Below are positions 7,980 through 17,183 of a DNA stretch of 64,000 nucleotides, one piece after another. The notes beneath the pieces were generated by a model that made no database searches, had not been told where the DNA came from, and saw only the letters and a list, made by a program, of their open reading frames with translations. Positions within the stretch are counted from its first letter, which is position 1. Each line of letters opens with the position of its first letter. The position numbers and the translations under genes are program-made. This stretch comes from Sphingobacterium faecale (GTDB lineage Bacteria > Bacteroidota > Bacteroidia > Sphingobacteriales > Sphingobacteriaceae): NCBI RefSeq assembly GCF_016746095.1, contig NZ_JAERTY010000002.1:62001-126000 (forward strand), written 5' to 3'.

Positions 7980-9110
7980 ATGAAATTTACGCTTCAAGCT
8001 CAGGATAAACTTTCCCAAGCACGTGCAGGAGTGATGGAGACTGCTCATGGAAAGATTGAAACACCTATTTTTATGCCAGTTGGCACAGCTGGAACTGTCA
8101 AGGCTGTTCACCAACATGAATTGGTCAATGATATCCAAGCGCAGATTATATTAGGGAATACTTACCACCTTTATTTACGGCCGGGTTTGGATGTCCTAAA
8201 TAAAGCAGGCGGTTTGCACAAATTCAATGGTTGGGACAAGCCTATTCTTACGGATTCAGGAGGCTATCAGGTATATTCGCTGACCGAGGTACGGAAGATT
8301 AGAGAAGAGGGGGTTACCTTTCGTTCGCACGTAGATGGATCGAAGCACTTATTTACGCCCGAAAATGTAATGGATACACAACGTGTCATAGGAGCTGATA
8401 TTATTATGGCTTTTGACGAGTGCACGCCTTATCCCTGCGATTATAATTATGCCCGTCGTTCTTTAGATATGACACACCGTTGGCTGAAGAGATGCTGTGA
8501 CCGTTTTGACTCCACTGAGCCTTTATATGGTTATGATCAGACGTTGTTTCCGATTGTACAGGGATCTGTCTATAAAGATCTGAGAGCCAAGTCCGCTGAG
8601 GTAATTGCATCGTTCGAGCGTGAAGGTAATGCTATCGGAGGATTGTCTGTAGGAGAGCCGGCTGAAGAAATGTATGCCATGACAGAGGTTGTAACCGCTA
8701 TTTTGCCGAAAGAGAAACCAAGATATTTAATGGGGGTAGGTACACCAATTAATATTTTGGAAAATATAGCCCTTGGTATCGATATGTTCGATTGTGTGAT
8801 GCCGACACGCAATGCCCGTAACGGCATGTTATTTACGCGTAATGGTATCATCAATATCAAAAATGAAAAGTGGAAAGCCGATTTTTCACCTATCGAAGCC
8901 GAGTCTGATCTCATGATGGACAGGTTCTATACCAAAGCATACCTTAGACACCTGATCCGATCCCAGGAAATCCTAGGCGCCCAGATAGCTTCATTACACA
9001 ATCTGCATTTTTATCTGTGGTTGGTAAAACAAGCCCGCGAAAAGATAATAGAGGGCACATTCTATGATTGGAAAGAAAAAATGGTGAAGGTCTTGGGACA
9101 ACGATTATAA
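7980..9110 (+). CDS. tgt: Queuine tRNA-ribosyltransferase (TGT), zinc cysteines absent
   Basis: TGT exchanges guanine 34 of GUN-anticodon tRNAs for preQ1 on the way to queuosine. The 376-aa protein keeps the catalytic DSGGYQ (Asp92), the nucleophile block FDCVMPTRNARNG (Asp271) and the substrate-recognition GGLSVGEP. The usual CxCxxC zinc ligands, expected just before the YTKAYLRHL block, are replaced: residues 309-314 read SDLMMD. The partner histidine in SLHNLHFY (His340) remains. I recall related Bacteroidota enzymes with the same loss, but this is memory. The start codon lies four bases after a promoter box. The lptG gene follows on the same strand. Confidence 0.93.
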   Translation: MKFTLQAQDKLSQARAGVMETAHGKIETPIFMPVGTAGTVKAVHQHELVNDIQAQIILGNTYHLYLRPGLDVLNKAGGLHKFNGWDKPILTDSGGYQVYSLTEVRKIREEGVTFRSHVDGSKHLFTPENVMDTQRVIGADIIMAFDECTPYPCDYNYARRSLDMTHRWLKRCCDRFDSTEPLYGYDQTLFPIVQGSVYKDLRAKSAEVIASFEREGNAIGGLSVGEPAEEMYAMTEVVTAILPKEKPRYLMGVGTPINILENIALGIDMFDCVMPTRNARNGMLFTRNGIINIKNEKWKADFSPIEAESDLMMDRFYTKAYLRHLIRSQEILGAQIASLHNLHFYLWLVKQAREKIIEGTFYDWKEKMVKVLGQRL

Positions 9111-9151
9111 TTTTTTTTGACTTTTGCATTTTTACTTTTTATTTTGAAAAA

Positions 9152-10234
9152 ATGAATATCATAGACCGCTATATTATCCGCAAATACCTGACTACTTTCT
9201 TATTTACAGTAGGTATTTTCATTGTGGTTATTGTGATATTTGATATCTCCGAAAAGCTGGATGATTTCTTGAAGAATAAAGCTTCTTTTACGCAGGTTTT
9301 ATTTCAATATTATGCATTGGGGTCGGTTCCTTTTTTTCTGAATATGCTCACCCCGCTGATCAACTTTATCGCGGTGATCTTTTTCACCTCAAAGATGGCT
9401 GATCAGACAGAAATTGTCCCTATACTGAATGGCGGTATGAGCTTTAACAGGTTGCTTCGGCCTTATATGTTTGCGGCATCACTGATTTTTGCTTTTACAT
9501 TAATATCCAATCTGTATATATTACCGTTGACTAATAAGCTGAAGGTTCAGTTTGAAAACGTTTATGTAAAACCACATAAAATCAATACTACCACCTCGTC
9601 TACACATATGCAGATCGATAGCAATACCTATGTGTATATTGACAACTTTGATACAAAACAGGCTATAGGATACAACTTTGTTATGGAGAAGTTCGACGGT
9701 CGGGAGTTAAAGGAAAAACTCATGGCCGACCGTGTAGTTTGGGATTCAGTAACCACAAAATGGAGGATAGAGAATTATACGAATCGTGTTATTGATGGAT
9801 TGAAGGAAGAAATGTTGAAAGGAGAGAAACGTGATACAACCTTGGATATGAAGCCTCAGGATTTCGAAACGTATGATAATATCTTTACAGCAATGAGTAC
9901 GAACGAACTGAATGAGCGTATTTTTAAAGAAGAGACCCGCGGTACAGGGATGATGAATGATCTGTTGTTGGAGAAATACAGAAGGATTGTAAACCCCTTT
10001 GCGGCATATATTTTAACATTAATGGGGGTGGCGCTCTCCTCGAAGAAAGTCCGTGGAGGAATAGGTTTGAGTCTCGGTATAGGTATCGGTCTGAGCTTTG
10101 CTTTCTTGGTGTTCAATCAGTTCTCTACGATGTTTTCTTTAAAAGGGGGACTGCCTCCTTTATTGGCAGTATTGATCCCCAGCTTGACATTCCTGATATT
10201 GGCCTTCGTATTGCTTAAAAAAGCGCCGAAATAG
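9152..10234 (+). CDS. lptG: LptG/LptF-family lipopolysaccharide export permease
   Basis: This 360-aa protein of the YjgP/YjgQ family starts with the conserved MNIIDRYIIRKYL and has three N-terminal membrane helices, a periplasmic beta-jellyroll of roughly 190 residues, and three C-terminal helices (after NDLLLEKYRRIVNPFAAYIL). With LptB it forms the inner-membrane ABC transporter that extracts lipopolysaccharide and feeds it to the Lpt bridge. The frame is open back to 9068 inside tgt, but the family N-terminus begins at the ATG at 9152. The likely ATPase partner gene, lptB, lies about 32 kb away at 41580-42314. Whether this copy acts as LptG or LptF cannot be settled here. Confidence 0.88.
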   Translation: MNIIDRYIIRKYLTTFLFTVGIFIVVIVIFDISEKLDDFLKNKASFTQVLFQYYALGSVPFFLNMLTPLINFIAVIFFTSKMADQTEIVPILNGGMSFNRLLRPYMFAASLIFAFTLISNLYILPLTNKLKVQFENVYVKPHKINTTTSSTHMQIDSNTYVYIDNFDTKQAIGYNFVMEKFDGRELKEKLMADRVVWDSVTTKWRIENYTNRVIDGLKEEMLKGEKRDTTLDMKPQDFETYDNIFTAMSTNELNERIFKEETRGTGMMNDLLLEKYRRIVNPFAAYILTLMGVALSSKKVRGGIGLSLGIGIGLSFAFLVFNQFSTMFSLKGGLPPLLAVLIPSLTFLILAFVLLKKAPK

Positions 10235-10246
10235 CAACCTACTCCT

Positions 10247-11158
10247 ATGCATTTTATAACACGCTATCGCAATCTGTTGATTCTGCATTTTACGGTCCTT
10301 ATTTGGGGATTTACAGGAGTGCTCGGAGATTTGATTACCGTATCAGCCCTTCATTTGGTATGGTATCGGGTCTTGATTGCAGCTCTGACATTACTTGTTT
10401 ATTTTAAGCTAAGTAAGCAACGGGTCATTGTTCCATGGCGTAAAATGACGAAATTCTTGGCTGTAGGGATGATTGTCGGCCTACATTGGGTCTGTTTCTT
10501 CCATGCTATCAAGATATCAACCGTTTCTGTTACTTTGGTAACGCTCTCCTCTCTGACATTATTTACAGCAATTTTAGAGCCTTTATTTAACCGTAAGTCC
10601 ATTGCTATAGGGGATGTCATCGTCGGGTTGGTCATTATTTTGGGCATTTATCTCATCTTTAAGTTTGAGTTCCGCTATTGGCAGGGAATAGTTTTCGGTT
10701 TGTCTGCAGCATTATGTGCGAGCTTGTTTTCTATTCTTAACTCGAGAATGGTAAAAAAAGATAGTCCTACCATTATTACTTTTTATGAAATGATAGGAGC
10801 TTTTATAGGTGTATCTATTATTATGCTATTTTCGGGGCAATTTACAGCAGAGATGAATCTTTCGTTTTCGGATTGGGGATACCTATTTGTATTGGGAAGT
10901 ATCTGTACGGCCTTTGCGTATGTTTTAGGTGTCGCTGTGATGAAAGAGCTGAGTGCATTTACGGTTGCGCTGACAACCAATTTGGAACCTGTCTATGGGA
11001 TATTGCTGGCTATTGCGATCTTAGGGCATAAAGAAACGATGAGTGTGGGCTTTTACTCAGGAGCAATAATTATACTAGGGGCTGTGTTTCTATATCCAAT
11101 GTTAAAGAGCGCTATAGCGAACCGACGATATGGAAAGCTTGCTAAAGAAGAATTGTAA
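10247..11158 (+). CDS. EamA/DMT-superfamily permease
   Basis: A 303-aa integral membrane protein with ten predicted helices made of two EamA repeats (the first from about residue 10 to 140, the second from 150 to 285). The repeat ends (for example LEPLFN, and NLEPVYGILLAI in the second repeat) are typical of drug/metabolite transporters. The C-terminal tail is short and basic. Substrates in this family range from amino acids to nucleotides and cannot be inferred. It starts 12 bases after lptG, so co-transcription is likely, and converges on the mrp operon with four bases between the stop codons. Confidence 0.85.
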   Translation: MHFITRYRNLLILHFTVLIWGFTGVLGDLITVSALHLVWYRVLIAALTLLVYFKLSKQRVIVPWRKMTKFLAVGMIVGLHWVCFFHAIKISTVSVTLVTLSSLTLFTAILEPLFNRKSIAIGDVIVGLVIILGIYLIFKFEFRYWQGIVFGLSAALCASLFSILNSRMVKKDSPTIITFYEMIGAFIGVSIIMLFSGQFTAEMNLSFSDWGYLFVLGSICTAFAYVLGVAVMKELSAFTVALTTNLEPVYGILLAIAILGHKETMSVGFYSGAIIILGAVFLYPMLKSAIANRRYGKLAKEEL

Positions 11159-11162
11159 GGTA

Positions 11163-11597
11163 TTATTTCGTTTCTTCTTCACTTTCTGCAATCTGTCCTT
11201 TTGCCGGATCACCTTGTTGTTCTTCGGATTCTTCATTATTCAATACACCAGTCTCCTTATCATATCTGCCGGCCAGCTCGTCTATAATGGTGCCCTTCCA
11301 AAGTGGCGTGCCCGTTAGATAGGCTGCACGACCTATCATATGAGCGGCAATAGGCGAGGTGATGATCAGAAAGAAAATAATAGCAATCGCTTTGGTGCTG
11401 ACGGAGATATCGGGAAATAAAATAGCAGCACACAGCAATAACAAACCGACCCCCATGGTGGCGGCTTTTACGGTGACCGATAGGCGCAGGTAAAAATCGG
11501 GCATTCTCAGGATACCTAGAGATGCAAAGAAAATAGCAAATGCACCAATGGTGCTCAGTATGGCAATTAATATATCAATCATCTTCTCTCTTTTCAA
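11163..11597 (-). CDS. mrpG: Mrp Na+/H+ antiporter subunit G
   Basis: MrpG (MnhG/PhaG family), 144 aa, last gene of the operon. Three membrane helices fill residues 5-100, with the family blocks FASLGILRMPDFYLRL and ATMGVGLLLL. An unusually long acidic, glutamate- and glutamine-rich tail of about 40 residues follows (from roughly NNEESEEQ on) and probably lies in the cytoplasm. It overlaps mrpF by 23 bases. Mrp antiporters need all seven hydrophobic subunits to exchange Na+ (or K+) for H+ in alkali and salt tolerance. Confidence 0.9.
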   Translation of the reverse strand: MKREKMIDILIAILSTIGAFAIFFASLGILRMPDFYLRLSVTVKAATMGVGLLLLCAAILFPDISVSTKAIAIIFFLIITSPIAAHMIGRAAYLTGTPLWKGTIIDELAGRYDKETGVLNNEESEEQQGDPAKGQIAESEEETK

Positions 11598-11847
11598 TGT
11601 AAAACGAAAAAGCTACAGTGCTTAAGAAGGCAATGAGTGCCAAAATAATGGCGACATCAAGAAGTACCTTCTGATTAGACCTGATTGTAAAAATCGTGAT
11701 AATCCCAATTCCTATAGTGATGATCAGATCAAGTGCAATTACACGGTCTACAACTTTTGGTCCCTTTACCAAGCGGATGAAAACCAAAATCACCGATATG
11801 GTAAGGATCGGTAGTATGAAATAATCGAAGTACGTGGCTAGTGTCAT
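11575..11847 (-). CDS. mrpF: Mrp Na+/H+ antiporter subunit F
   Basis: A 90-aa protein with three helices and the MrpF/PhaF hallmark RLVKGPKVVDRVIALDL at about residues 25-41. In other Mrp complexes this small subunit forms part of the ion-translocating module, and MrpF has also been linked to bile-salt efflux. Overlaps mrpE by four bases (ATGA), suggesting translational coupling. Confidence 0.92.
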   Translation of the reverse strand: MTLATYFDYFILPILTISVILVFIRLVKGPKVVDRVIALDLIITIGIGIITIFTIRSNQKVLLDVAIILALIAFLSTVAFSFYIEKREDD

Positions 11848-12320
11848 CTTAAAGCTTCTAATAATCTACGTTCTAATCCTGTTTTTGTCTCCTGTACAAA
11901 CTTCTTGGGGTCGTCAAGGTACATGACATGTATATACAGCGTTTTTCTGTCTTCACTGATATCCAAAATCAAGGTACCGGGTGTCAACGAAATCATCATG
12001 GACAAAAGGTTAATCTCCATCTCGGTTCGTGCATTCATGGGATACCTTACTACTCCTGGTCGCATAAAATAACGTGGGGTCATCACATCATATGCTACCT
12101 GAATGTTGGCTTTAATCATCTGAAATAAAAAGTAAAACACAAAACTGACAATACGCGGTACTTTATAAAAGTATCTCCGGTCGCCATCGTTGCGACTCAT
12201 GATCCACAAGATGGCAAAACCAAGTAAGAAACCAAATAGAAAGTTGGTATAATACATCGAACCTGTGAGTGCTACCCAGATGAAGGAAAGCAGAAGGTTC
12301 ATTAAAAACTGCTTAATCAT
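11844..12320 (-). CDS. mrpE: Mrp Na+/H+ antiporter subunit E
   Basis: At 158 aa it fits MrpE/MnhE. Two N-terminal helices (about 1-40) precede a paired-helix region and a small cytoplasmic alpha/beta domain. The conserved block SLTPGTLILDI, followed by a strand reading LYIHVMYLDDP, is diagnostic. MrpE is required for full complex assembly in Bacillus. It begins four bases after mrpD ends. Confidence 0.92.
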   Translation of the reverse strand: MIKQFLMNLLLSFIWVALTGSMYYTNFLFGFLLGFAILWIMSRNDGDRRYFYKVPRIVSFVFYFLFQMIKANIQVAYDVMTPRYFMRPGVVRYPMNARTEMEINLLSMMISLTPGTLILDISEDRKTLYIHVMYLDDPKKFVQETKTGLERRLLEALR

Positions 12321-12324
12321 ATGC

Positions 12325-13833
12325 TTATTTCCTTTTACCTAATACCGCGTCTATGTACGGTTGTGTATTCATGAGTTGGTCGGTTATTTTATCGACCAGC
12401 TGAATGACTATTTCCGAATTTAAACCGATATATAATGTTGCTAATCCCAATATCCCTATAGGTAATACAAGTAATATCTTGCGTACCAAAGGTAAGGGTT
12501 CAAATTTATTTTCTATTATTACTTCATTCGGCACGTCCTTCCAAAATACTTCGGCCCACATTTTTGCAATGACGTACAGCGTGACGAAACTGCCCGCTAT
12601 TAATGCGCCAATGAAAACATACTGTGATTGGGTAAAGGCTTCCTGAAATAAGAATATTTTAGGCCAAAACCCAGACAGTGGAGGAATTCCAACTAAGGAA
12701 AACAGGACGATGGCAATCAGTAACGATAGTTTGGGGTATTCCGCATATAGTCCTCCATTCTTCTTCATGTCCATACTACCCCGTAATTGTCCGATTAAAC
12801 CCGCAATTAAGAACATGTTTGTTTTTACTAAGATATCATGGAATAGATAGAAGACAGTTCCCATTAGAGCGACTTTTGTAAACATACCTATACCGCCAAT
12901 CATAAAGCCGATATGGCAGACGATCAGATAGGAGAAAAGTCGACGTACATTGGTTTTTATAAGAGCCCCAAAGCTACCTGTGAGTATCGTGAATACAGCA
13001 AGCCATATTAACAGGTCTTTGGTAAATTGATCTGGAATAAATATCAGGCTGAACACGCGTATCATGGCATAAATTCCAACTTTAGTCAATAATCCTCCAA
13101 ATGTCGCGGCTACAGCAGACGGTGGTGTGTGGTAAGAGGAAGGAAGCCAATAATACAAAGGGAACACGGCAGATTTGATTCCAAAACCAAGTAAAAAGAA
13201 ACAGGCAGTGATACCGACGAGCGGTGAGTTTTCTACCTCTTTAATTTTAATAGCCAGGTCAGCCATATTCAGCGCACCTGTCATCCCGTATAATATACCA
13301 ATACCTGTTAAAAAGAACGTCGAGGCCAGGATATTCATCGCCATGTATTTTACGGCACCTTCGAGTTGAGTTTTACGTCCTCCTAAGGTCATCAATACAA
13401 AGGAAGAAATAATAATGACCTCAAACCATACATAAAGGTTAAAGATATCTCCAGTCAGGAAAGCACCGTTTAACCCCATAACCAAGAAATGGAAAATCGG
13501 AAAATAACCGTAATTCATCCGTTGTCGGTTCAGCCCGGTAGACGAAAATAGGGATACGGCAAGGCCCGCCAAGGACGTAATGAGTACCAGTGAACTACTG
13601 AGTAAATCGGCCACAAATACGATTCCAAATGGGGATTCCCAATTCGAAGCATTTAGCGTCAAAATTCCAGTCTCGTCCACACGGTTCAGGAGGCGTAGAG
13701 ACAGGACGACAGCCAGAATACTCCCTATGACACTCATGAAGCGCTGTGTTACGGTTTTTCGCCAAGCGATAAGCTGTAGGATAGCCGTAAATAGATGTAT
13801 GAAAACTGGAGCTAATATGTGGTTGTCTATCAT
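12325..13833 (-). CDS. mrpD: Mrp Na+/H+ antiporter subunit D (NuoL/M/N-like)
   Basis: MrpD, 502 aa, is a 14-helix proton-translocating subunit homologous to complex I antiporter-like subunits. Visible signatures: TGDIFNLYVWFEVIIISSF (conserved Glu in helix 5), FGIKSAVFPLYYWLPSSYHTPPS with the key Lys, and the later LFHDILVKTNMF lysine. These residues form the proton path. The gene overlaps mrpC by four bases. It lies in the conserved A-B-C-D-E-F-G order. Confidence 0.93.
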   Translation of the reverse strand: MIDNHILAPVFIHLFTAILQLIAWRKTVTQRFMSVIGSILAVVLSLRLLNRVDETGILTLNASNWESPFGIVFVADLLSSSLVLITSLAGLAVSLFSSTGLNRQRMNYGYFPIFHFLVMGLNGAFLTGDIFNLYVWFEVIIISSFVLMTLGGRKTQLEGAVKYMAMNILASTFFLTGIGILYGMTGALNMADLAIKIKEVENSPLVGITACFFLLGFGIKSAVFPLYYWLPSSYHTPPSAVAATFGGLLTKVGIYAMIRVFSLIFIPDQFTKDLLIWLAVFTILTGSFGALIKTNVRRLFSYLIVCHIGFMIGGIGMFTKVALMGTVFYLFHDILVKTNMFLIAGLIGQLRGSMDMKKNGGLYAEYPKLSLLIAIVLFSLVGIPPLSGFWPKIFLFQEAFTQSQYVFIGALIAGSFVTLYVIAKMWAEVFWKDVPNEVIIENKFEPLPLVRKILLVLPIGILGLATLYIGLNSEIVIQLVDKITDQLMNTQPYIDAVLGKRK

Positions 13834-14186
13834 ATATCTTCTTCCTCAGGGGTATTTAAATCATCTAAATCATCTGAATCTACTAAGGCATAGACTCTTT
13901 TTAACAGTACAATTGCGAAAGCTGTTAGAGCAAAGCTAATTACGATAGCAGTTAATATCAAAGCTTGAGGGATAGGATCTGCAAATACATCTTGAAATAG
14001 TTTTGCATCTTCATCAATTACGGGAGGTTTACCCTTCGTAATTCCAGCAAGTAAAAAAATCAAAATATTAGCTCCGCTACCCAGTAACATGATCCCTAGC
14101 AAGAGCTTGACCATGCTCCTGCGGAGAATCAAATAGACTCCTGCTGCATAGAGAAGACCAATTAATATAATGAGCAATAGTTCCAT
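13830..14186 (-). CDS. mrpC: Mrp Na+/H+ antiporter subunit C (NuoK-like)
   Basis: A 118-aa, three-helix protein related to NuoK. The blocks GVYLILRRSMVKLLLGIMLL and DPIPQALILTAIVISFA are characteristic, including the conserved membrane-embedded charged and polar residues. The tail after residue 105 is acidic (DSDDLDDLN). Overlaps both neighbours in the operon (mrpB by one base, mrpD by four). Confidence 0.93.
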   Translation of the reverse strand: MELLLIILIGLLYAAGVYLILRRSMVKLLLGIMLLGSGANILIFLLAGITKGKPPVIDEDAKLFQDVFADPIPQALILTAIVISFALTAFAIVLLKRVYALVDSDDLDDLNTPEEEDI

Positions 14187-14611
14187 TAGCTGTTTTCCTC
14201 CTCGTTGTTTAGTGCGATGGTAAATAGGATAGTCAATACGACGCCGATCACAACCAAATATACACCCAGGTCAAAAAACAGGGAAGATCCTACCATTCCA
14301 ATAACTGGTATCGGTTGTTCAAACCATAGTCCGGTCATAGGAGGAAGGCCAAATGCCATAGGCATAACCATGCTCACTGTAGATAGCCCTAGTCCAATGG
14401 GGATTAATGATAGTGGTTTTCGCTTTAGAAGCTTCATGGTTTGGGCGGTTCCATTAGCAAAACTGTGCAATACAAAAGCAATAGAAGCGACTAGTCCACC
14501 GACAAATCCTCCTCCGGGATAATAATGCCCCCGCAGTAGCAGGAAAAAGGAGAATAGTAGTAATATCGGAAGCAGATATTTGCTTGCAGATTGTAGAATC
14601 GGACTTTTCAT
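14186..14611 (-). CDS. mrpB: Mrp Na+/H+ antiporter subunit B
   Basis: MrpB/MnhB, 141 aa with four helices. RGHYYPGGGFVGGLVASIAF is the family signature; the glycine-rich turn lies between helices 1 and 2. In complex structures MrpB stacks against the C-terminal part of MrpA. Starts one base after mrpA ends. Confidence 0.93.
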   Translation of the reverse strand: MKSPILQSASKYLLPILLLFSFFLLLRGHYYPGGGFVGGLVASIAFVLHSFANGTAQTMKLLKRKPLSLIPIGLGLSTVSMVMPMAFGLPPMTGLWFEQPIPVIGMVGSSLFFDLGVYLVVIGVVLTILFTIALNNEEENS

Positions 14612-14612
14612 A

Positions 14613-16922
14613 TTATTCTCTTTCAGACGATTTTAAGCGTAAACGGATCAAACTATATACGCCCAGGGCTGCTATACTCAATACTACTGTTTCAAACATC
14701 GTGTCTATTCCCCTGAAGTCTACGAGGATGACATTGACCACGTTTTTTCCTTTCGCAAGGAGATAGGCATTTTCTCCATAAAAATTGGAGACTTCCCTGG
14801 ATATAGGCTCCGACCAAGCTTTCAAGGCGATTAAAGACAAAGTCACACCGAATCCAAGGGAGATTATAGCATCTCGATAAAGGATCTTTTTGCTGGCGAA
14901 GTTAATGAAACCTGGTAGTTTGTAGAGTACGAGTACAAATAAGACCGTAGACAATGTATCGATTGTAAATTGTGTCATCGCTAGATCCGGAGCGCTATAG
15001 ATGACGAATATTAAACAGATACAATAGCCTATCACACTCATGGATACAACCGAAGTGAGGCGAGAAGGCGTCGTTACAATAATATAAAGAGCACCAATTA
15101 ATACAGCTACGATAACGACTTCATAAATGTCGGGGTATGTCAGCATCCATACATCCAGCTGGATCGGTCCGCTGACCCATAGCTTGTATGCCAGTAACGC
15201 TTCGGCAAATAAGATGATCTTAAGATGATAGGATCGCAGGTAACCGTTATGGAACAGGTTGGTAAACCATGTTGCAAAGCGAACAATGTCGTTGGCGTAG
15301 CCTGTTATGATACGTTGCGGTGAAATGTTATCAAATTTTGTCAATTTATTGAGCCTGGCTATACTGGGCTTATTGATGATGTAAACCAAGGTGCCTAAAA
15401 ACAATGTCGTAATGCTCAGGACTAAGATGATGTTAAAGTGCCAAATCTGGAGATGTTTGGCAAAGAAAGACGCAGTGAGAGAACCCGCCGCTGGAATACT
15501 TAAATAGTCCCCTGCAAAAGAAGGAAACATACCAAATACGACGCCTAAAAAGGCGAGTATAAGTGGTGGAATCCATAATGATTTGGCTGGAAGGTGAACA
15601 TGCGCGAGGTGAGCGGGCAGTTTACCAACAAACGGCTTGATACCGGCCATAAAACCAGCAGCGACTAAGCCAATGTTGGTCACAATGGCTAGAGCGGTAA
15701 GCACCCAGATATAATCATCTAATGGACTATGTAATGTCGCTTCGTAGATCAGGTCTTTCCCAATAAAACCAAATGTAAAAGGAAGCCCTGCACTAGATAA
15801 AGCAGCAAGTAGGGCCGCTAGAGCAACAGGAGGCATGACTTTTTTTAAACCCGCCAATACGGTGGTATCCCGTGTGCCGGTTTCATGATCAATGATGCCT
15901 GTAACCATAAATAATGTGGCTTTGTACAACGCATGTGCGAGCAGGAAAACCATAGCGGCAATAAACGCATCTTGTGTACCTATCCCAATCAAAAATGTCA
16001 GTATTCCTAATGCGGAGATTGTGGAATAGGCTAGTATACCTTTCAGATCAATACGGAAGAGTGCATGTATAGCTGCATAAAGCATGGTAACCCCACCAAC
16101 GACCATTAACGTGTAGTTCCAATAATCAGTACCACCTAAGACCGGCGTAAAACGAGCTAATACGTAAATACCTGCTTTTACCATGGTTGCAGAATGGAGA
16201 TAGGCCGAAACTGGTGTAGGAGCTTTCATGGCGCCGGGCAGCCAAAAATGAAATGGGAATTGAGCTGACTTTGTAAAGGCACCGATGAATAATAAAGAAA
16301 TCACAAGAGGGTACAGATCATGATCTAGAATGAGCGATCTATTGGCGATCATAGTAGATATACTGAATGTGCCCGTTATATTGGCAGCAAGTATTAGTGC
16401 CGCTAGTAGGAAGAAGCCCCCTAAGCCTGTTATGCTAAGCGCGGTCAGTGCACTCTTTCGCGACTCTGCATTATCGTTGTTAAAACCGATAAGGAAGAAA
16501 GAAGAAATACTGGTCAACTCCCAAAAAATGAAGAGCAGTATAATGTTGTCGGATAGCACAACACCCAGCATGGCAGACATAAACAAAAACAGATAGCCAA
16601 AGAAACGGTCAAAATAGATGTGACCTTTTAGATAAGAACGGGCGTAGGTGAAAATAGCAGTACCGATCCCGGTAATCAACAATGCAAACAAAAGAGAAAG
16701 CCCATCAAGTTTCAGGTCAAAATTGACGCCTAAGGATGGAACCCAATCAAAATGCTGTACCAGTTGCTCACCACTGGCGATCCAAGGAGTCTGTATTGCA
16801 AAAAAGATGAAAAGAAGAGCAGGTAAAATAGGCAGAAGAAAGCTCCACCTGGATTTTAAATGTTTGCCAGCAAAGACAATTAAACATGATGAAAATAATC
16901 CCGATAATATAGTTAATAGCAT
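14613..16922 (-). CDS. mrpA: Mrp Na+/H+ antiporter subunit A (NuoL-like with MrpB-like tail)
   Basis: The largest subunit (769 aa). Residues 1-500 form the NuoL-like antiporter module (LFIFWELTSISSFFLIGF with the helix-5 Glu; FIGAFTKSAQFPFHFWLPGAMKAPTPVSAYLHSATMVKAG split over the Lys-bearing loop). The last 200 residues contain the DUF4040/MrpB-like domain (YSAPDLAMTQFTIDTLS; VNVILVDFRGIDTMFET). This is the group 1 architecture with separate mrpA and mrpB genes. It is the first gene of the operon; the 260 bases upstream contain two inverted repeats that may be regulatory. Confidence 0.95.
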   Translation of the reverse strand: MLLTILSGLFSSCLIVFAGKHLKSRWSFLLPILPALLFIFFAIQTPWIASGEQLVQHFDWVPSLGVNFDLKLDGLSLLFALLITGIGTAIFTYARSYLKGHIYFDRFFGYLFLFMSAMLGVVLSDNIILLFIFWELTSISSFFLIGFNNDNAESRKSALTALSITGLGGFFLLAALILAANITGTFSISTMIANRSLILDHDLYPLVISLLFIGAFTKSAQFPFHFWLPGAMKAPTPVSAYLHSATMVKAGIYVLARFTPVLGGTDYWNYTLMVVGGVTMLYAAIHALFRIDLKGILAYSTISALGILTFLIGIGTQDAFIAAMVFLLAHALYKATLFMVTGIIDHETGTRDTTVLAGLKKVMPPVALAALLAALSSAGLPFTFGFIGKDLIYEATLHSPLDDYIWVLTALAIVTNIGLVAAGFMAGIKPFVGKLPAHLAHVHLPAKSLWIPPLILAFLGVVFGMFPSFAGDYLSIPAAGSLTASFFAKHLQIWHFNIILVLSITTLFLGTLVYIINKPSIARLNKLTKFDNISPQRIITGYANDIVRFATWFTNLFHNGYLRSYHLKIILFAEALLAYKLWVSGPIQLDVWMLTYPDIYEVVIVAVLIGALYIIVTTPSRLTSVVSMSVIGYCICLIFVIYSAPDLAMTQFTIDTLSTVLFVLVLYKLPGFINFASKKILYRDAIISLGFGVTLSLIALKAWSEPISREVSNFYGENAYLLAKGKNVVNVILVDFRGIDTMFETVVLSIAALGVYSLIRLRLKSSERE

Positions 16923-17183
16923 TTATCCCCTTTTTCTGAAAGTGTCTATTTTATTGATTTTTTATAAATCAATGGCACCAAAGTCCGCTCATTAGCTGAG
17001 CTAGCTACTTCAATGTCATTAAGGCCCTTCATGTCTTTGACTTCACTCCGAGGGAGTGTCAAAGTTTATGCACATTAATGGAAAGTCATAAAAATAGTAA
17101 AAATACCTTGGATTTTTTTATGTTTTTGAATAAAAACATGGGGGATAAAGGATAAGGGAGCCTGTTATAGACTCCCTTATTGC
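16923..17183. other. Intergenic region upstream of mrpA and downstream of acs
   Basis: About 260 bases without a gene. It contains a 7-base inverted repeat around 16953-16971 (TTGATTT/AAATCAA), some 30 bases upstream of the mrpA start and so a possible operator. A hairpin with TTTGAC...CACTCC and GGAGTG...GTCAAA arms lies at about 17035-17064. The acs terminator is at 17152-17180. I could not identify an exact -7 box for mrpA. Confidence 0.4.
17152..17180 (-). terminator. Terminator hairpin of acs
   Basis: Perfect 9-base arms ATAAGGGAG/CTCCCTTAT with an 11-base loop lie just after the acs stop codon. There is no clean U-tract on the minus strand, so the call is tentative. Confidence 0.45.
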
